64,000 bases of DNA from Neopestalotiopsis rosae (Eukaryota > Ascomycota > Sordariomycetes > Amphisphaeriales > Sporocadaceae): positions 6,014,001-6,078,000 of the forward strand of contig JALGAS010000004.1 in assembly GCA_023078685.1 (NCBI GenBank), in the 5' to 3' direction. The translations under genes and the position numbers were made by a program. Within the stretch, counting starts at the first letter, position 1. The number at the start of each line of letters is the position of its first letter. Positions 1 to 11,246 of the stretch are shown here, piece by piece. The notes under the pieces are model-generated. The model was not told the DNA's origin, searched no databases, and worked only from the letters and a program-made list of their open reading frames with translations.

Positions 1-499
1 ATTCAGAGAGTAAGCTAGCCTTGTCCCAACGTTTTCTTCGAATAATACCATCTGATACTCTACAGAATGAAGGGATGAAAATGCGAGAAGTAATCACGGG
101 CGCTTTCAAAAGCCCGTGATTCACACATTCAAGATGGCCCCGAACAATGAAGGATTGTCCAAACTTCATCTCTGCGATTGCGGTTGTGTCTGAATGCCTA
201 CCATGGAGGGGCGATGCACAAACTGCGCAAAGGCTGCAACAAAAGCCACCGAGTGGGTAGACCTTATTCACGCATTACTTGCGAGATATCACTTCGAATA
301 AACTTAGATGGTGGTGGCTTCGAATCGGTTGTTTTTTCTATATAAATACCAACAGTCCCCAGACTTCCTTCCTCGGCTAATTAATTTCTACTCACTCACT
401 GATTCGTGCCATATACCACATCTTTTCATTGACATCTCAACACACACTACATATCTTACGCCAAGAATATCACCTCAAGGATTCACCGCTCAGCAAAAG
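1..499. other. upstream region of the first gene
   Basis: No coding region is supported here. A TATA-like TATATAAATA lies at 339-348, about 150 bp before the ATG at 500, so the second half is probably the promoter and 5' UTR of the following gene. The longest open frame through it merely extends that gene upstream from a GTG-like position and includes the TATA element, so it was not used. Confidence 0.5.
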
Positions 500-1420
500 A
501 TGGCAAGCTCAGATCTATACACCACCTTGGGCTACATGCCTAATGTTTACCATCCCCAGCGGCCTATCCAGCCACGCGAAATCAATCATGTGGCATCTCT
601 TTTCTGTTGCATGAGTGAGCTCGAGGTCTACCACTTTATTCTCCAGCAGATCTCGAAGAATATCTTCTCCTTGGCAGAGATCAAGGACATTACCGTAAAG
701 CTTCTCAAGAGTGCTGACAAACCTGTCGACCCGACGAGCCATGCCATTGTAAAGGCAATCAACATTGACCTAACTCATGCCATGGAACTCGAGTCGATTC
801 AGTACAACACCATGAGAGACATGGAATTGAGTGAATTCAGGGGCCAGCGTTTCAAAGATCTACCTCTGGGCACTCGGGACGCATGGCCCTATGAATACTT
901 GGTGGCCCAGCGTCGCAGAGACAACATCGCAATGTACATGAACGAATGGTATCGCTGGCTTTATCCTCCCCCGGTCTTTCCAAAGAATATGCCACCCGAT
1001 CCAAAAATGAGTTACACCGATGCTGAGGCCGCTTGCATGGCTGTATTTTCTGACAAGACGGAAAGAGAGCTATTCGATGAGCTGCACAGCAAGATTGAAT
1101 GCAGTCGAGATCAACTGGCGGAAGTCCATGGTATCATCAGGAATGTAGAGTTGCATCCGTCCTGTGACTAAGAGGCGCTGACTTTCAAACGCAAGGTTGA
1201 TTCCATTGCCAGGCGAGGATATTGGACCATAGAGTACCCACGCAATAATCAGGACCAAACAACGTTCAAAGATCTACCGAAATCCGCTCAGAGCACATGG
1301 ATCGAAAATTTCCTAAGCGTCGACGCAATTGTCAAGGAAGTTGAGGGCCTGACGGCCTGGTGGAACAATCTCCCGCATGAGATCAGAGAACCAGACTTGG
1401 TCAAGTACGTGGTCGGTTAA
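500..1420 (+). CDS. hypothetical fungal protein, one 51-bp intron
   Basis: I do not recognise the family. Model: exons 500-1144 and 1196-1420, 289 aa. The unspliced frame stops at TAA 1169-1171, but the same frame continues beyond it for 82 codons of protein-like sequence (for example TTFKDLPKSAQSTW), echoing an upstream segment (RFKDLPLGTRDAW), so the protein may hold two related modules. A 51-bp intron removes the stop in frame: donor GTAGAG after 1144, branch-like GCTGAC, acceptor CAAG at 1192-1195. The AAG acceptor is uncommon, so an ordinary end at 1171 (223 aa) or a nonsense mutation remains possible. The start was set at 500 because it follows a TATA element. The protein is rich in charged residues with no signal peptide or membrane segment. 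Confidence 0.55.
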
Positions 1421-4078
1421 TGGGGGTTATGTAGACCTCAGTCTGCGACCTTTCTAGGCACATGCAACCGTTTGGCAGTTAATTGAGATTGTTGTTACCA
1501 ATTTGATATTGGTCGCCTGTTCTGTGTGCTGCTACCACACTTGCATACACAGACCTTGTTATATCCTCTTAACCTCCAAGACTGCCCAGTGTCAAAGACA
1601 TCGACTATGGGCCAATTGCAGCCAGTAACGGCGTATGAGGGGCTCTAGTGAATAAGTACGATAGACTCGCAAATGATGTAATTATTCCCGAGGGGTCTCG
1701 AAGGATTGATCTGCTTGAAAATGGCAATTGAATGACAATTAACAGTCGAGTCAGCCATCGTACGTTTCACGTTAAATTCGCGGCCGCTAAAATATAGTCT
1801 GGAGGATCGTGAACGGCGTTCGTCTTTTCTCACAAACGCTACTGACTCTTCCGCTCCTCCATTTCAGAGTACTTTGTACACTATCTTCACCTTACCCAAC
1901 TACCGGCCGTGCGTGCGGTTGCGTTTGGACTCGACTTGACCATGTGGTTCCCCACAGCGCCGGCCGTAGCCCAGGCCAAATTCCAGAATGTCTTTGCGTT
2001 GCAATAGACCGCCGCAGACTGTCAGTGCTCATGCGGAAAGGCGCAGAGATCAACATGGTCCATGGCATCAATGTCCGTCAATAGTCTGTCATGCTCCAGC
2101 TCGTGTAAGTGGACAGCTCGTGTGTGTGAGTAGGTAGCAGGTAAGCTGCAGCTACTGCCGATGACATCGGAACCCCCCACGACCCGGCTGCCGTCGTCTG
2201 AAGATAGGAATATGCACAACATGGCCACCGCGAACGGGGGCGGAATGCGGAAAACATGAATGCCTCTAATCCACTACGATGCATCGTAGACTGCATCACA
2301 TCCAGGCACGAAGGACGAGTCTTTCTCCCGATCCAGTAGGCAGAAAAGGTTCAGGTCCCCTCATGTCAGGGCTAATAAGCTTTTTGCAACCCGTTCATCC
2401 TCGGCAGGAATCCACAATGGCCGGTACCTTTCACATCACTAACCATTACAAATGGACCGAGGCGGAATATGGATCCTCGCGACAAATGAATTATACTATT
2501 AGGCTCGTAGATCCACAGCCATAGCGGCCGTGTTTTGGTCCAGGGTATAATTGTTAGCGTGCGGACAACTGAGTGCTGTGCTGACTTCAGGGCCTCATTT
2601 TGGACCTCTGTGCCTCTTCATCGTATTTTGCGGGCGGGATGTGGCTGGCTGATCGGAGCCTCTCGCCACACTGAAAGCTCGCTTGCGGTCATGTTACGTG
2701 TGACTGCCGATGGGTAGTAATGGCGTTTTGTGTGACGAAATGGCATTGAGTTGCAGCATCGTGGAGGCAATGCAACGCCTCTTCTACGACACACATGGGA
2801 CGGGACACGACACTCGTCCGAAAGATAAAAAAAAGAGAGAGACGAGATAGAAAAATCAATCCACACAAAGCCTAGAAGCCACCTACTAATGTGCTAGTCA
2901 GCCAGCCAGCAGCCAACCAGAAAATGCCCCTAACGGAAGCTAATTGGCGAATCGGACGCCAAGATCCGAATTGGCGTGCGCTCGGATCGCCTGTCATTGC
3001 ACCCTGGGGCCTGAGAGCAATAATTCGTCTGGGATTGTGATACAACTCGGCTACTGAACCGCGAGCCGTGCCCTGTATAGGCATGGCTGGTCCGTCTAGC
3101 TTTCAGATCGTCTGAAATCAATTGAAATGTTTCTTCTGCCTTCTTGGGCTCATGATCGTCCCTGGGTTGAAGTCCCTTACGCTGACATCCCATTCCCAGG
3201 CGACGAGAGCCTGGACGAGAGCCCTAGCCCTTGGTTTACTTTGGGTACCAACGCAACATCAAACACTTCAGGTCTTGAGTCAGAACTTAGAATATGTGGT
3301 ATAACCATCTGAAAAGAAGATGGGCTGATCTAGTATACGCATCGAGTATACACAATCCTTGGATGCAATGTCCGTTATCATGACCACAATAGACCAAGAA
3401 CAGCGGCGGTGACCGAGGCTTCACCTCGACGGACACCTGCGGCCTGGACGACTTGATAGCAACGCCAAACCGTCATTCTTTCCCCTCTGAGATCTCCCTG
3501 CATCACCCTTCACCTGTTTCAGAATCTCTGCAGCGCATTGCCTCCACGTGGGAGATCAGTTTTGGTGAGTCTGGGCTTTTTTATCCCACCCTAGTCAGAA
3601 TCTGGGGGGACGAAAGTATCGGCGCACAAGCCGTAACCGGAAAGGTGCTGGAAGTCTAACTGTGCTTGCTCATGAGACGATGCAACCCACCCGACCGTAC
3701 AAACTTGCCCACGGCCCCTTGGGTGCGGTGCAGGCTCACGGAGTGTTCTGAGCAACGCAGATGTCCGATGCCATCGAGGTCCACTTGTTTTTCTTCCTTA
3801 CTCGGTAAGCAGGCAGATCCTCCATCTTTGGATCGTGGTTGTGATGGATATTGGTGAAAAAGCTGGATAGACTGTGGGGCCTCTGCGACGCCCGATACTC
3901 ATGGGTATCCCTTGGCGACCCAAAGACGATCAGACCTGGGATGTTTGGTTACCTACGTTGTTCTTCCAAGGATATGAAGAAGCTGTGCCCTCGCTTTCCC
4001 AGTGATCCGCAGTCATGGGGACCTGGTTCTTTTTCTTCTTCTCCCCTTGATTCTCCATAACTCCTACAGGTGTTCAAT
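1421..4078. other. long intergenic region, no supported gene
   Basis: This 2.66-kb stretch has only short overlapping frames on both strands, none with recognisable motifs or a convincing exon chain. The part next to 4079 presumably contains the promoter of the CFEM receptor. A 61-codon plus-strand frame at 3127-3312 was considered and not accepted. Confidence 0.4.
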
Positions 4079-5489
4079 ATGATCTGGCGGACGACAGGCT
4101 TCAGTTTTTTCCTCGCTGCCATGTTGGCACGCAACGTGGTCGGTCAGTCGGTGGCTGACATGATCTCGGCAGTGCCCGAATGTGCTGTAAGTAAACGCAT
4201 GAGAATATGTAAACCACACATGGTAAACATTGACTAACATGTATGACTAGTTGCCATGCGTTGTCCAGGGCGTTCTAGGCGGCAGCTGCCCCATGACGGA
4301 TGTCAAACTGCTCGAGGACTGCATTTGCACGAATAATACATTGATGGCCGGCCTGTCGAGTTGCGTCCAGACGTCTTGCGACTTTGCCGACCAGGTCACT
4401 TCCGGCAACCTTCTCATGACCATGTGCGCCGCCTATCCCAAGGAATCCCGAGTCGACGAGGTGCGGATCGTAGCCATTGTGGCGCTAGCCTTATCATCGG
4501 CCGTGGTCACTGCCCGGTGCATTGCTCGGGTCCAGATGACCAAGAGGCTGTGGAGCGACGACTGGACTGCTATTTTCGCCACCATCATCCTGCTCGGCGG
4601 TGCCGGTCTGGAATTGGCGAGCGCAAACCTCGGATTTGGTCTGCACTTCTGGGACGTATACGTGACAAAGGCGACGCGGCTGCTGCAGATGTTCTACACC
4701 ATTGAGATCTTCTATACGTGGGTGAAGTTGATCGCCAAGGCTTCCATCATATTTCTATACATGAGGGTGTTTACAGCTAGATGGTTCCGACGAGCTTGCT
4801 ACGGCTGCCTGGCGTATTGCGCCATCTCTTTGACAATATTTACCTTTGTCATTGCCTTCCAATGCTCTCCCGTTGAGGGCGTCTGGAACCGCTTCATCAG
4901 CAAGAAGTGTCTTGATGTCAATGCCATTGGGTACGCTGGCGCAGTGCTCTCTGTCGTTGAGGACATTGTGCTCATTTGCTTGCCGATGCCTGAACTACGG
5001 AAATTGCAGATCAGTGGACGTAAGCGCATTGGTGTTGCCCTCATGTTTGTGTTGGCCTCGTTGTAAGTTCAATTCCAATAATATTGAGATACCAAATACT
5101 GATTTTTATTCCCCAGTGCGACTGTCACGAGCATGATTCGCCTCAAATTTTTGGTTCAATTTAGTACTACGTTGGACAGTACATTTGACAATGTCGATGC
5201 TATTGTATGGTCCACAATCGAGCTCACCTGCATCATTGTATGCGGCTCATTGCCCCCACTGAGACCATGGTTCGGCAAGCTCATCCCTTCGATCAACACT
5301 ATCAAGTCCATCAGCAAGGCTGGCGCTCGCTCGAGGAGCAAGTCGAACCCTTCGAACCCCCGGTCTGGAAACATGACGGATCAAAGCCAGTCGAGGACTT
5401 ATCCGGAGGACAAGGAGATGCGGTCGCCCTCGAGCGATGAGTATCCGTTGGCGCCAATGGATCACAAGAAAATTTGGAATGAACCTTAA
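4079..5489 (+). CDS. CFEM-domain PTH11-type seven-helix receptor
   Basis: Exons 4079-4186, 4251-5062 and 5117-5489 give 430 aa. After a signal peptide (about residues 1-23) comes a complete CFEM domain with eight cysteines (C35, C39, C49, C60, C62, C74, C79, C95). Seven hydrophobic segments follow, with the fungal rhodopsin-type region (WSDDWTAIFA, then FQCSPVEGVWN), and a hydrophilic Ser/Pro/charged cytoplasmic tail from about residue 370. This is the architecture of PTH11-like GPCRs, which sit in the plasma membrane and sense surface or nutrient cues; the ligand cannot be told. Intron 1 has a textbook ACTAAC branch. The gene is convergent with the small basic protein, 94 bp apart. A second receptor with the same cysteine pattern lies at 58669-60364. 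Confidence 0.9.
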
Positions 5490-5583
5490 CATTATCAAGG
5501 GCCTAGAGAGCTATATTATCAATAGAAGCCCATGAAGACATCCCCATCTCCCGCCATTCCACCGTGAAAAGTCTTGCTTGGTC

Positions 5584-6261
5584 TCAGTGACCTCCACCTT
5601 GCTGGTTCCGGCGTTCCTCGCGTAGGAGGTCGTCCCGGCGCTTCTTTTTCTGTTCCATAATGACCTCGTACTTTCCTGGGTCGGATTCTCTGAGCTCTCG
5701 ATTCTTGCGTCGTCTGGCTCTTTTCGCCTGGTTCTCTAGGTTCGGAATATCGCCATACTTGTTGAGCGCAACCTGTCCACCCTGATTGTCATTAGCAAAG
5801 TGCCATATAGGATCTCACACCTGGAAATTGTTACTCACGCTAGGGCCTTGAGCAGTGGTGCGCTCCGCCACACCGTTGGCGTGCTCTACGGCGGCGCGAG
5901 CTGAGGTATCAGCAGCCAGAGTTGCGGGCGCAAGCGACGAAGAATTGCGTGTTGCGGCGCTGTGGTCAAGATTGGAAGAACCGCAGCGGGCAAGCGAAAG
6001 CTGATAAACATATCAGTCAAATTCAATGAGCTTCCTGAGGGCTGTAGCTCGGTAAAAGAAGTGATTCAGGTTGAATATGCGTTCCACCAGGGATTGTGCT
6101 TCATAGGAAATACTCACCTGATCCTGGCTAATCTCCATTTCAGCGACAGTGCTGTCGATTACTTGGGTATGGCTGGTAGTCGGCAGGAAGAGACCCGGGG
6201 TGCCCGTGATTGTGAGCACAAAGTCATCCCGGGTGCTTCTCTTGGTTGACTCAGAATCCAT
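5584..6261 (-). CDS. small basic conserved-looking protein, three exons
   Basis: Rebuilt on the minus strand: exons 6261-6118, 6000-5839 and 5781-5584, joined in phase 0, 167 aa. Both donors are GTGAGT; acceptors are ATCAG in each case and intron 2 has a GCTAATGA-like branch. The N-terminal half is Ser/Thr/Ala-rich. The last 65 residues are highly charged and probably helical (KRARRRKNREL, EQKKKRRDDLL), like a nucleic-acid-binding or nucleolar tail. I do not recognise the family. It has no signal peptide or membrane segment. Only exon 1 is long enough to appear as an open frame, so simple ORF calling misses this gene. Consistent splice sites and frame are the evidence that it is real. Confidence 0.7.
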
Positions 6262-6799
6262 ACTGGTGGCACTTTTGCAGAAGCCCGATTAGTATTTCGT
6301 CGGAAGTTGGGACGGAGATCTCAGGAGTGGTGAGCTCGTGAAGGATTTGATCTTTGGGTCGAAGGTGCAGCAAACAGTTTTGGCTTTTGCAGGGCCCCAC
6401 GAGGGGAAGAGAGAAAATAATTCAGGCTGCCCTACACCGCAGGAGGCGGGTCCCCATTTTGCCGACGGCGACGATGGTGATGATGGCGACGACGAGGGGA
6501 AATAAGGGATCGGAAGTACCCACCATATCTACATCGATTCACTATTCCCATTCTGTACTTGAATAAATGAAAGTAATCAGGACGTGTGCCAGTCTATTGT
6601 CGATAGTACTGACCGTGCAAGCCACTCACTTGCTGAGACTATAACGATCACGAGATGTGAAGCAGGCTTTTAAGTGCCTTCGATTGAAGATTGAGATGCT
6701 CTAGTGTATTACTTATGTTAACCTCACGAGCATTCAAAGGTCGCTAGCTACTTTCCTTCACAAGTGAATGGGCCATACCGACATGTATGCCAAGTTAGC
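6262..6799. other. intergenic region
   Basis: About 540 bp between the starts/ends of two minus-strand genes; it should contain the promoter of the small basic protein gene and the 3' end of the epoxide hydrolase transcript. No coding signal or repeat is evident. Confidence 0.4.
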
Positions 6800-8106
6800 T
6801 CAGGCATAACCGGTCTTCCCCTTCACAACGCCATAAGCTCCACCAGTCTTTGAGTACATTTCTCTCAAATCATTGGCCAATAGTTCAGGCTTCTCAAACG
6901 CAGCAAAGTGGCCGCCCTCTTTGTGCACCTTGTTCAGGACAAGGTCGCCGAGCGTCTTGTTCCATGATGCCGGGAACACGTACAACTCCTTGGGGAACTT
7001 GCTAACACCAATCTTGACATGTTTCAGGTAGCCAGAGACGACTTCGGGTCTCTTTTCATCAGTCGTGTGTTTGCTATCATAGTATGTCCAGAGCGTCGCC
7101 AATGGCCCCGGAGTGCTGAACCAGTAGATACTAATCCACTTGCAGACTTCATAGTCCGTCCAGGGATAGCTGTCCGTCCAATCGTGGAGTTTCTCGTAGA
7201 GCCAAGCCAGCAGTCCCACGGGCGAGTCTGTCAGAGCGTAACCCAAGGTCTGGGGCTTGGTGGAGTGCTGGCCAGCATAGCCGCGGCCCTCGTTGTTGAA
7301 CCATTCGCTGCGTTTGAAGCCTTCCTCGTCGGCCTTGGACTTGGTCTCTCTGTACTCCTTGGCAACCTCGGGAAACTTCTCGTCGGTGGGCTCGGTAGGA
7401 ATGGGGAAATTGTAGTGCGAGGCCTTGCAGTTCTGGGGAAACTTATAGCCCATGTATCTAGTAACCATGTAGCCAACGTCTCCTCCCTGGCAAACATGGC
7501 AGTATTAGTGTTCAATCTTTCCACTTGTTGTCGCAGGGATAATGAATGGTTTTATCCTTTGAGATATGTACATACCTGCGTCACATACTCTGAGTAACCC
7601 AGAACGTCAACCATGAGCTTCTGAAAAGTCTCGGCTGTCTTGAGAGTACCAAAAGCTGGTTGGTGAACACGAGATGAGAAGCCATAGTTGGGCATTGAAG
7701 GCGCCACCACGTCGAACGATGGATGGTCTTTGCCACCATCGAGAAGGAGTGGCAGCATCTTCTCTACCTCGTCAAAGCTCCCAGGCCAGCCATGACAGAA
7801 GAGCAGGGGGATGGCATTGGGATTTGGGCTCTTGGCGTGGACAAAGTGTAAATCAATGGGATCGTAGCCTTCAAGTTCGATTCTAGTCGTGAATTGAGGT
7901 AACTTGTTGAGCTCAGTCTCGGCTTTCCTCCAATCAAACTCCTCCTGCCAGTATTTTGCCAATCGTTTGACATCAGCCAGCGGCGCGCCGTACTCCCAAC
8001 CGGACCCCTCAATCTCGGGTGGTAAATCGGCTGCAGCCAGCTTCTGTTTCAGCCGGTCAATCCGGGCTTGAGGGATGTCAATCTTGAAAGGCTTGACCTG
8101 AGACAT
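6800..8106 (-). CDS. epoxide hydrolase, EHN alpha/beta-hydrolase type
   Basis: Exons 8106-7576 and 7486-6800 give 405 aa. The N-terminal EHN domain (residues ~1-110, start MSQVKPFKID) leads to the HGWPGSF oxyanion-hole motif at 105-111. The nucleophile Asp180 lies in GGD, whose first glycine is the first codon of exon 2, and the catalytic His370 lies in GGHFAAFE near the C terminus. Length and order match microsomal-type fungal epoxide hydrolases, which open epoxides to diols through an ester intermediate. No signal or anchor segment is seen, so it is probably soluble. The intron has GTATGT donor and CCAG acceptor. The gene is divergent from the MATE exporter, which may fit a detoxification role, but the 1.56-kb spacing makes that weak. 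Confidence 0.92.
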
Positions 8107-9666
8107 TCTGTAAGACGTTTATGTTTAAAGATAAGTGTAAATCTGTTCGACTGCAATAACGACTTGGCGGCTTGGACTTTTATAGTGGGCGGGCTATACT
8201 ACCTGCCGACGACCTTGGCTGAGCTGCGGACCGGAAAGCGGGGTCGACCAACCAGGCAAACATCACGTCTCCGGGTCTGCCGGGGCTTGGACTCGCGCCC
8301 TATAATAGACGAGCAGCTTTAACACCTATTGGCGCAATTTCGCATAATCTATATTGGATCATATTACTCAGCAGTCTGGATCAGTATAATGACCAGATGA
8401 TCTGGAGCTTGAGAACGTATAGTGCATGGTACCTACCAATTTTTGCGTGGCCTGTCGATCATCTTGTGAAGTTGGCAATGCTAAATACAACGCATGCTAC
8501 AACATCAGTGGCGTCCAGCGTCTGCATGGCAGCAGTACTTGTGTCGCACAATCGATTCATTGGCCGAAACAGAGACTGTGGCAAGAAACGTCTGAAGAAA
8601 ACGCGAGAAGACGATCTTTTGCAAACAGCAATGCACCAGCTAGCATTGGTTTCTATCCCTTGCTTAGAAAACTACTTGCCGCTACCTCCGTCTGCCAAAT
8701 CACCGCGGGTGATCGGGGTTGCTATGCACGATCGCGTGTGGCCGCTGACGAGTGGCCCGCAAGTTGAATGTATCTGTCCGTCTACTCAGTTTGTGGGCTT
8801 GTTATTTTCGATCAACTGAGAATACTGAAACTGATGAAATGGTGGGAATGAGCTCTCAGGGATGTACTGATCCGGGCGGTGTTTGATGATGGATGTTCAG
8901 CAGAAGAATTATAGCGAGCTGTAAGTGGTAATATGCCAGCTCATTATCTCGAGTATAGCACGCCGTAACAAGGCCGTGTAAAGCGCAGCCTAATAATCAC
9001 GCTTGAATCAAAGAAGATCTCAGCTTACCGCGAGTTTGACAAAGCCTTATGGTCATAGAGAACATAGCCGTGCTCAATGAACCTCAAGCAGATCAGGCTG
9101 CGCTACCGCAACCAAATTGTGTTGGGGACTGTGATTGTCAGGTCATTTGCAGTATGGGTGCATGTGTCTTGGCCACAAACAGTGATTCTGGCCTGATCAA
9201 GATCATATAGCGGGAGTGTCAAGGATAGCTCCCTGAGTCTACAGCTCGTCAGAAAGCTTGTGAGTTTAATACACGCTGCTGCAAAGATATACATGTGATA
9301 AATGAGCTCCCTACTGCCTCGCAAAATAATGAACGTATGACGAAACTCTGAAAGCAGAGAGTAAGGACCAACTTCAGCGCTTTGCTGAGTGTAGGTGCCC
9401 ACTCGGTGGAGAAATCGCCCACCAACACATTTGAGGATTAGCTCAATGCGGCAACTTTAGTGGACACTGCATAGCGCTAATGCGCGTCCACCCTGTACAC
9501 CTTTAAAAAAAAAATCTCGAACAAAGCACTGAACATTCCGGCTACCGATAAATCTAGTTTTTTGGTCTTTTTCCTACTGTAAATTGAAAGTTACTCTTTC
9601 TACCGCACGCGTCTTATCTACATCCTCCCGCTGTCAAACATTGATTCCTCTATATGTCGCGTGACG
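8107..9666. other. divergent intergenic region, hydrolase/MATE
   Basis: 1.56 kb between two divergent genes. Frames on both strands (up to 140 codons at 8397-8819) show no domain, good start context or splice chain. An A-rich run at about 9506-9514 lies in the MATE promoter. Nothing else is supported. Confidence 0.4.
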
Positions 9667-11118
9667 ATGGCATCTCAAGAACCGAGACGAGATCGCGGAT
9701 CGCAGGCCGCTGAAGCAGATGAGACGGCGCCTCTCCTGGGAGACTCGGCGTCCATCGTATCACAGCCTTTAACTGACCGGTCAGAGCTATGGCTTCTGAT
9801 CGAGTACTCTGCTCCCTTGATTGCAACTTACTTTCTTCAGTATTCTTTTACTATTATCACAACTTTGGTAGCCGGGCATCTCAGCTCTGATGACCTGGCC
9901 GCCACGAGTATTGGTCTGACGACCGTAAATATTATCGGCCTCGCTACCTTTGAGGGTATGGCTACTGCGTTGGACACCTTGTGTTCACAAGCCTACGGTT
10001 CTGGAAATCTCCACGGCGTCGGGCTTCACGTGCAAAGGATGTTGATCCTTATGGCCTTGGCTATCATACCCATTGGTGTCGTATGGATCTGCTCGCCATG
10101 GATTTTGCCACTCTTCGTCAAGCAGGAGCACCTCGCTGTTATGGCTGGTTCATTCCTTCGTGTCAGCTTGATCGGTCTGCCTGGCTACGCATCATTCGAG
10201 GCGCTGAAACGATTCCTACAAACCCAGGGCGACTGTAATGCTGCTCTGGTTGTTCTCATCCTTTGTACGCCAGTGAATGCTTTTCTCAGCTGGTGGCTCA
10301 CGTTCAAGCTTGACATGGGACTCGAGGGAGCAGCACTAGGTGCGGCGCTGTCCAACAATTTGCGCCCAATCCTGCTTCTTCTTTACATCGTCTTCTTCGC
10401 CAAGTGGTCTCATCGGTGCTGGGGTGGATTTTCGCGTGAAGCTTTCACAAATTGGGGCCCAATGTTCCGCCTATCCGCGGCTGGATCGATCGTGAATCTT
10501 GGAGAGTGGTTTGCCTTTGAGATCCTGACCTTCAGCACCTCATACGTCAGCATTGACAGCCTGGCAGCCCAGACGATTCTCAATACGCTCTCTGTGACTG
10601 CCTGGCATATCCCATTCTCCATCAGTGTTGCCATCAGTATTCGCGTGGGCCATCTCATCGGTGCCGGACTAGTCGATGCCGCCCGGCGAGCCGCTGCGAT
10701 TTACGCCGGAGTGTTTACAGTGGTGGGCATCGTTGATGCTGCTGTCATGCTCCTACTGCGCAACGAGCTACCCAAGATCTTCACCGAAGAGAGCCACGTT
10801 CGCGAACTTTGCGCGGAAGCCATGATCACTGTTTCAGTTTTTCAGATCATCGACTCCATCAACTGCGGTACCAATGGTATGTTGAGAGGTCTTGGCAGAC
10901 AGTCCATTGCCGGCTGGATCATTTTTCCCGTACAATACCTTTTCGCTGTCCCTCTTGCGGCCTGGCTGGAACTTGGCTCTCCAGACCTGAAGCTTAATGG
11001 TCTTTGGCTGGGTCTTGCCGCCGGCCTGGTCGCTACCGCTTCAATCGAATGTATCTACATGAAAGTCACTAGGTGGCAAGATTGTGTAGAGAGTGCAAAG
11101 TCACGAGAGGAAGCGTAA
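9667..11118 (+). CDS. MATE-family multidrug/toxin extrusion transporter
   Basis: Intronless, 483 aa from the ATG at 9667. About twelve hydrophobic helices follow a hydrophilic N terminus of ~40 residues that contains the TAPLLG segment common in eukaryotic MATE proteins. Typical family stretches are visible: a first-repeat region around PLIATYFLQYSFT, then ALDTLCSQAYGSGN (the conserved A-x-x-T-x-x-x-Q-A-x-G), and in the second half IPFSISVAISIRVGHLIGAG. Family members are proton or sodium antiporters exporting organic cations, flavonoids or xenobiotics from plasma membrane or vacuole; the substrate cannot be read from sequence. The gene is convergent with the next one, with 128 bp between the ends. 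Confidence 0.92.
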   Translation: MASQEPRRDRGSQAAEADETAPLLGDSASIVSQPLTDRSELWLLIEYSAPLIATYFLQYSFTIITTLVAGHLSSDDLAATSIGLTTVNIIGLATFEGMATALDTLCSQAYGSGNLHGVGLHVQRMLILMALAIIPIGVVWICSPWILPLFVKQEHLAVMAGSFLRVSLIGLPGYASFEALKRFLQTQGDCNAALVVLILCTPVNAFLSWWLTFKLDMGLEGAALGAALSNNLRPILLLLYIVFFAKWSHRCWGGFSREAFTNWGPMFRLSAAGSIVNLGEWFAFEILTFSTSYVSIDSLAAQTILNTLSVTAWHIPFSISVAISIRVGHLIGAGLVDAARRAAAIYAGVFTVVGIVDAAVMLLLRNELPKIFTEESHVRELCAEAMITVSVFQIIDSINCGTNGMLRGLGRQSIAGWIIFPVQYLFAVPLAAWLELGSPDLKLNGLWLGLAAGLVATASIECIYMKVTRWQDCVESAKSREEA

Positions 11119-11246
11119 TATGCGCACGATTCGAGATTTAGTTCACGATTATCTATATAGTGAAGATAGACGACGAAGAAGAAGAGCACAAGATTAGTCA
11201 ACTATTCGGCGAACTTTTTAAAACGCGACTCCGGCGACAGGATTGA

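Noticed and set aside
1160..1171. Stop-codon readthrough at the TGACTA sequence near the end of the first ORF
   Set aside because: TGACTA is a known readthrough context, but here it is out of frame (the codons are TGT GAC TAA GAG). The 51-bp intron explains the downstream frame better.
7019..7597. 192-codon open frame on the plus strand
   Set aside because: Antisense to exon 2 and intron of the epoxide hydrolase.
6800..11118. Secondary-metabolite cluster suggested by epoxide hydrolase plus MATE exporter
   Set aside because: No backbone synthase, P450 or cluster regulator is nearby, and the two genes are 1.56 kb apart.
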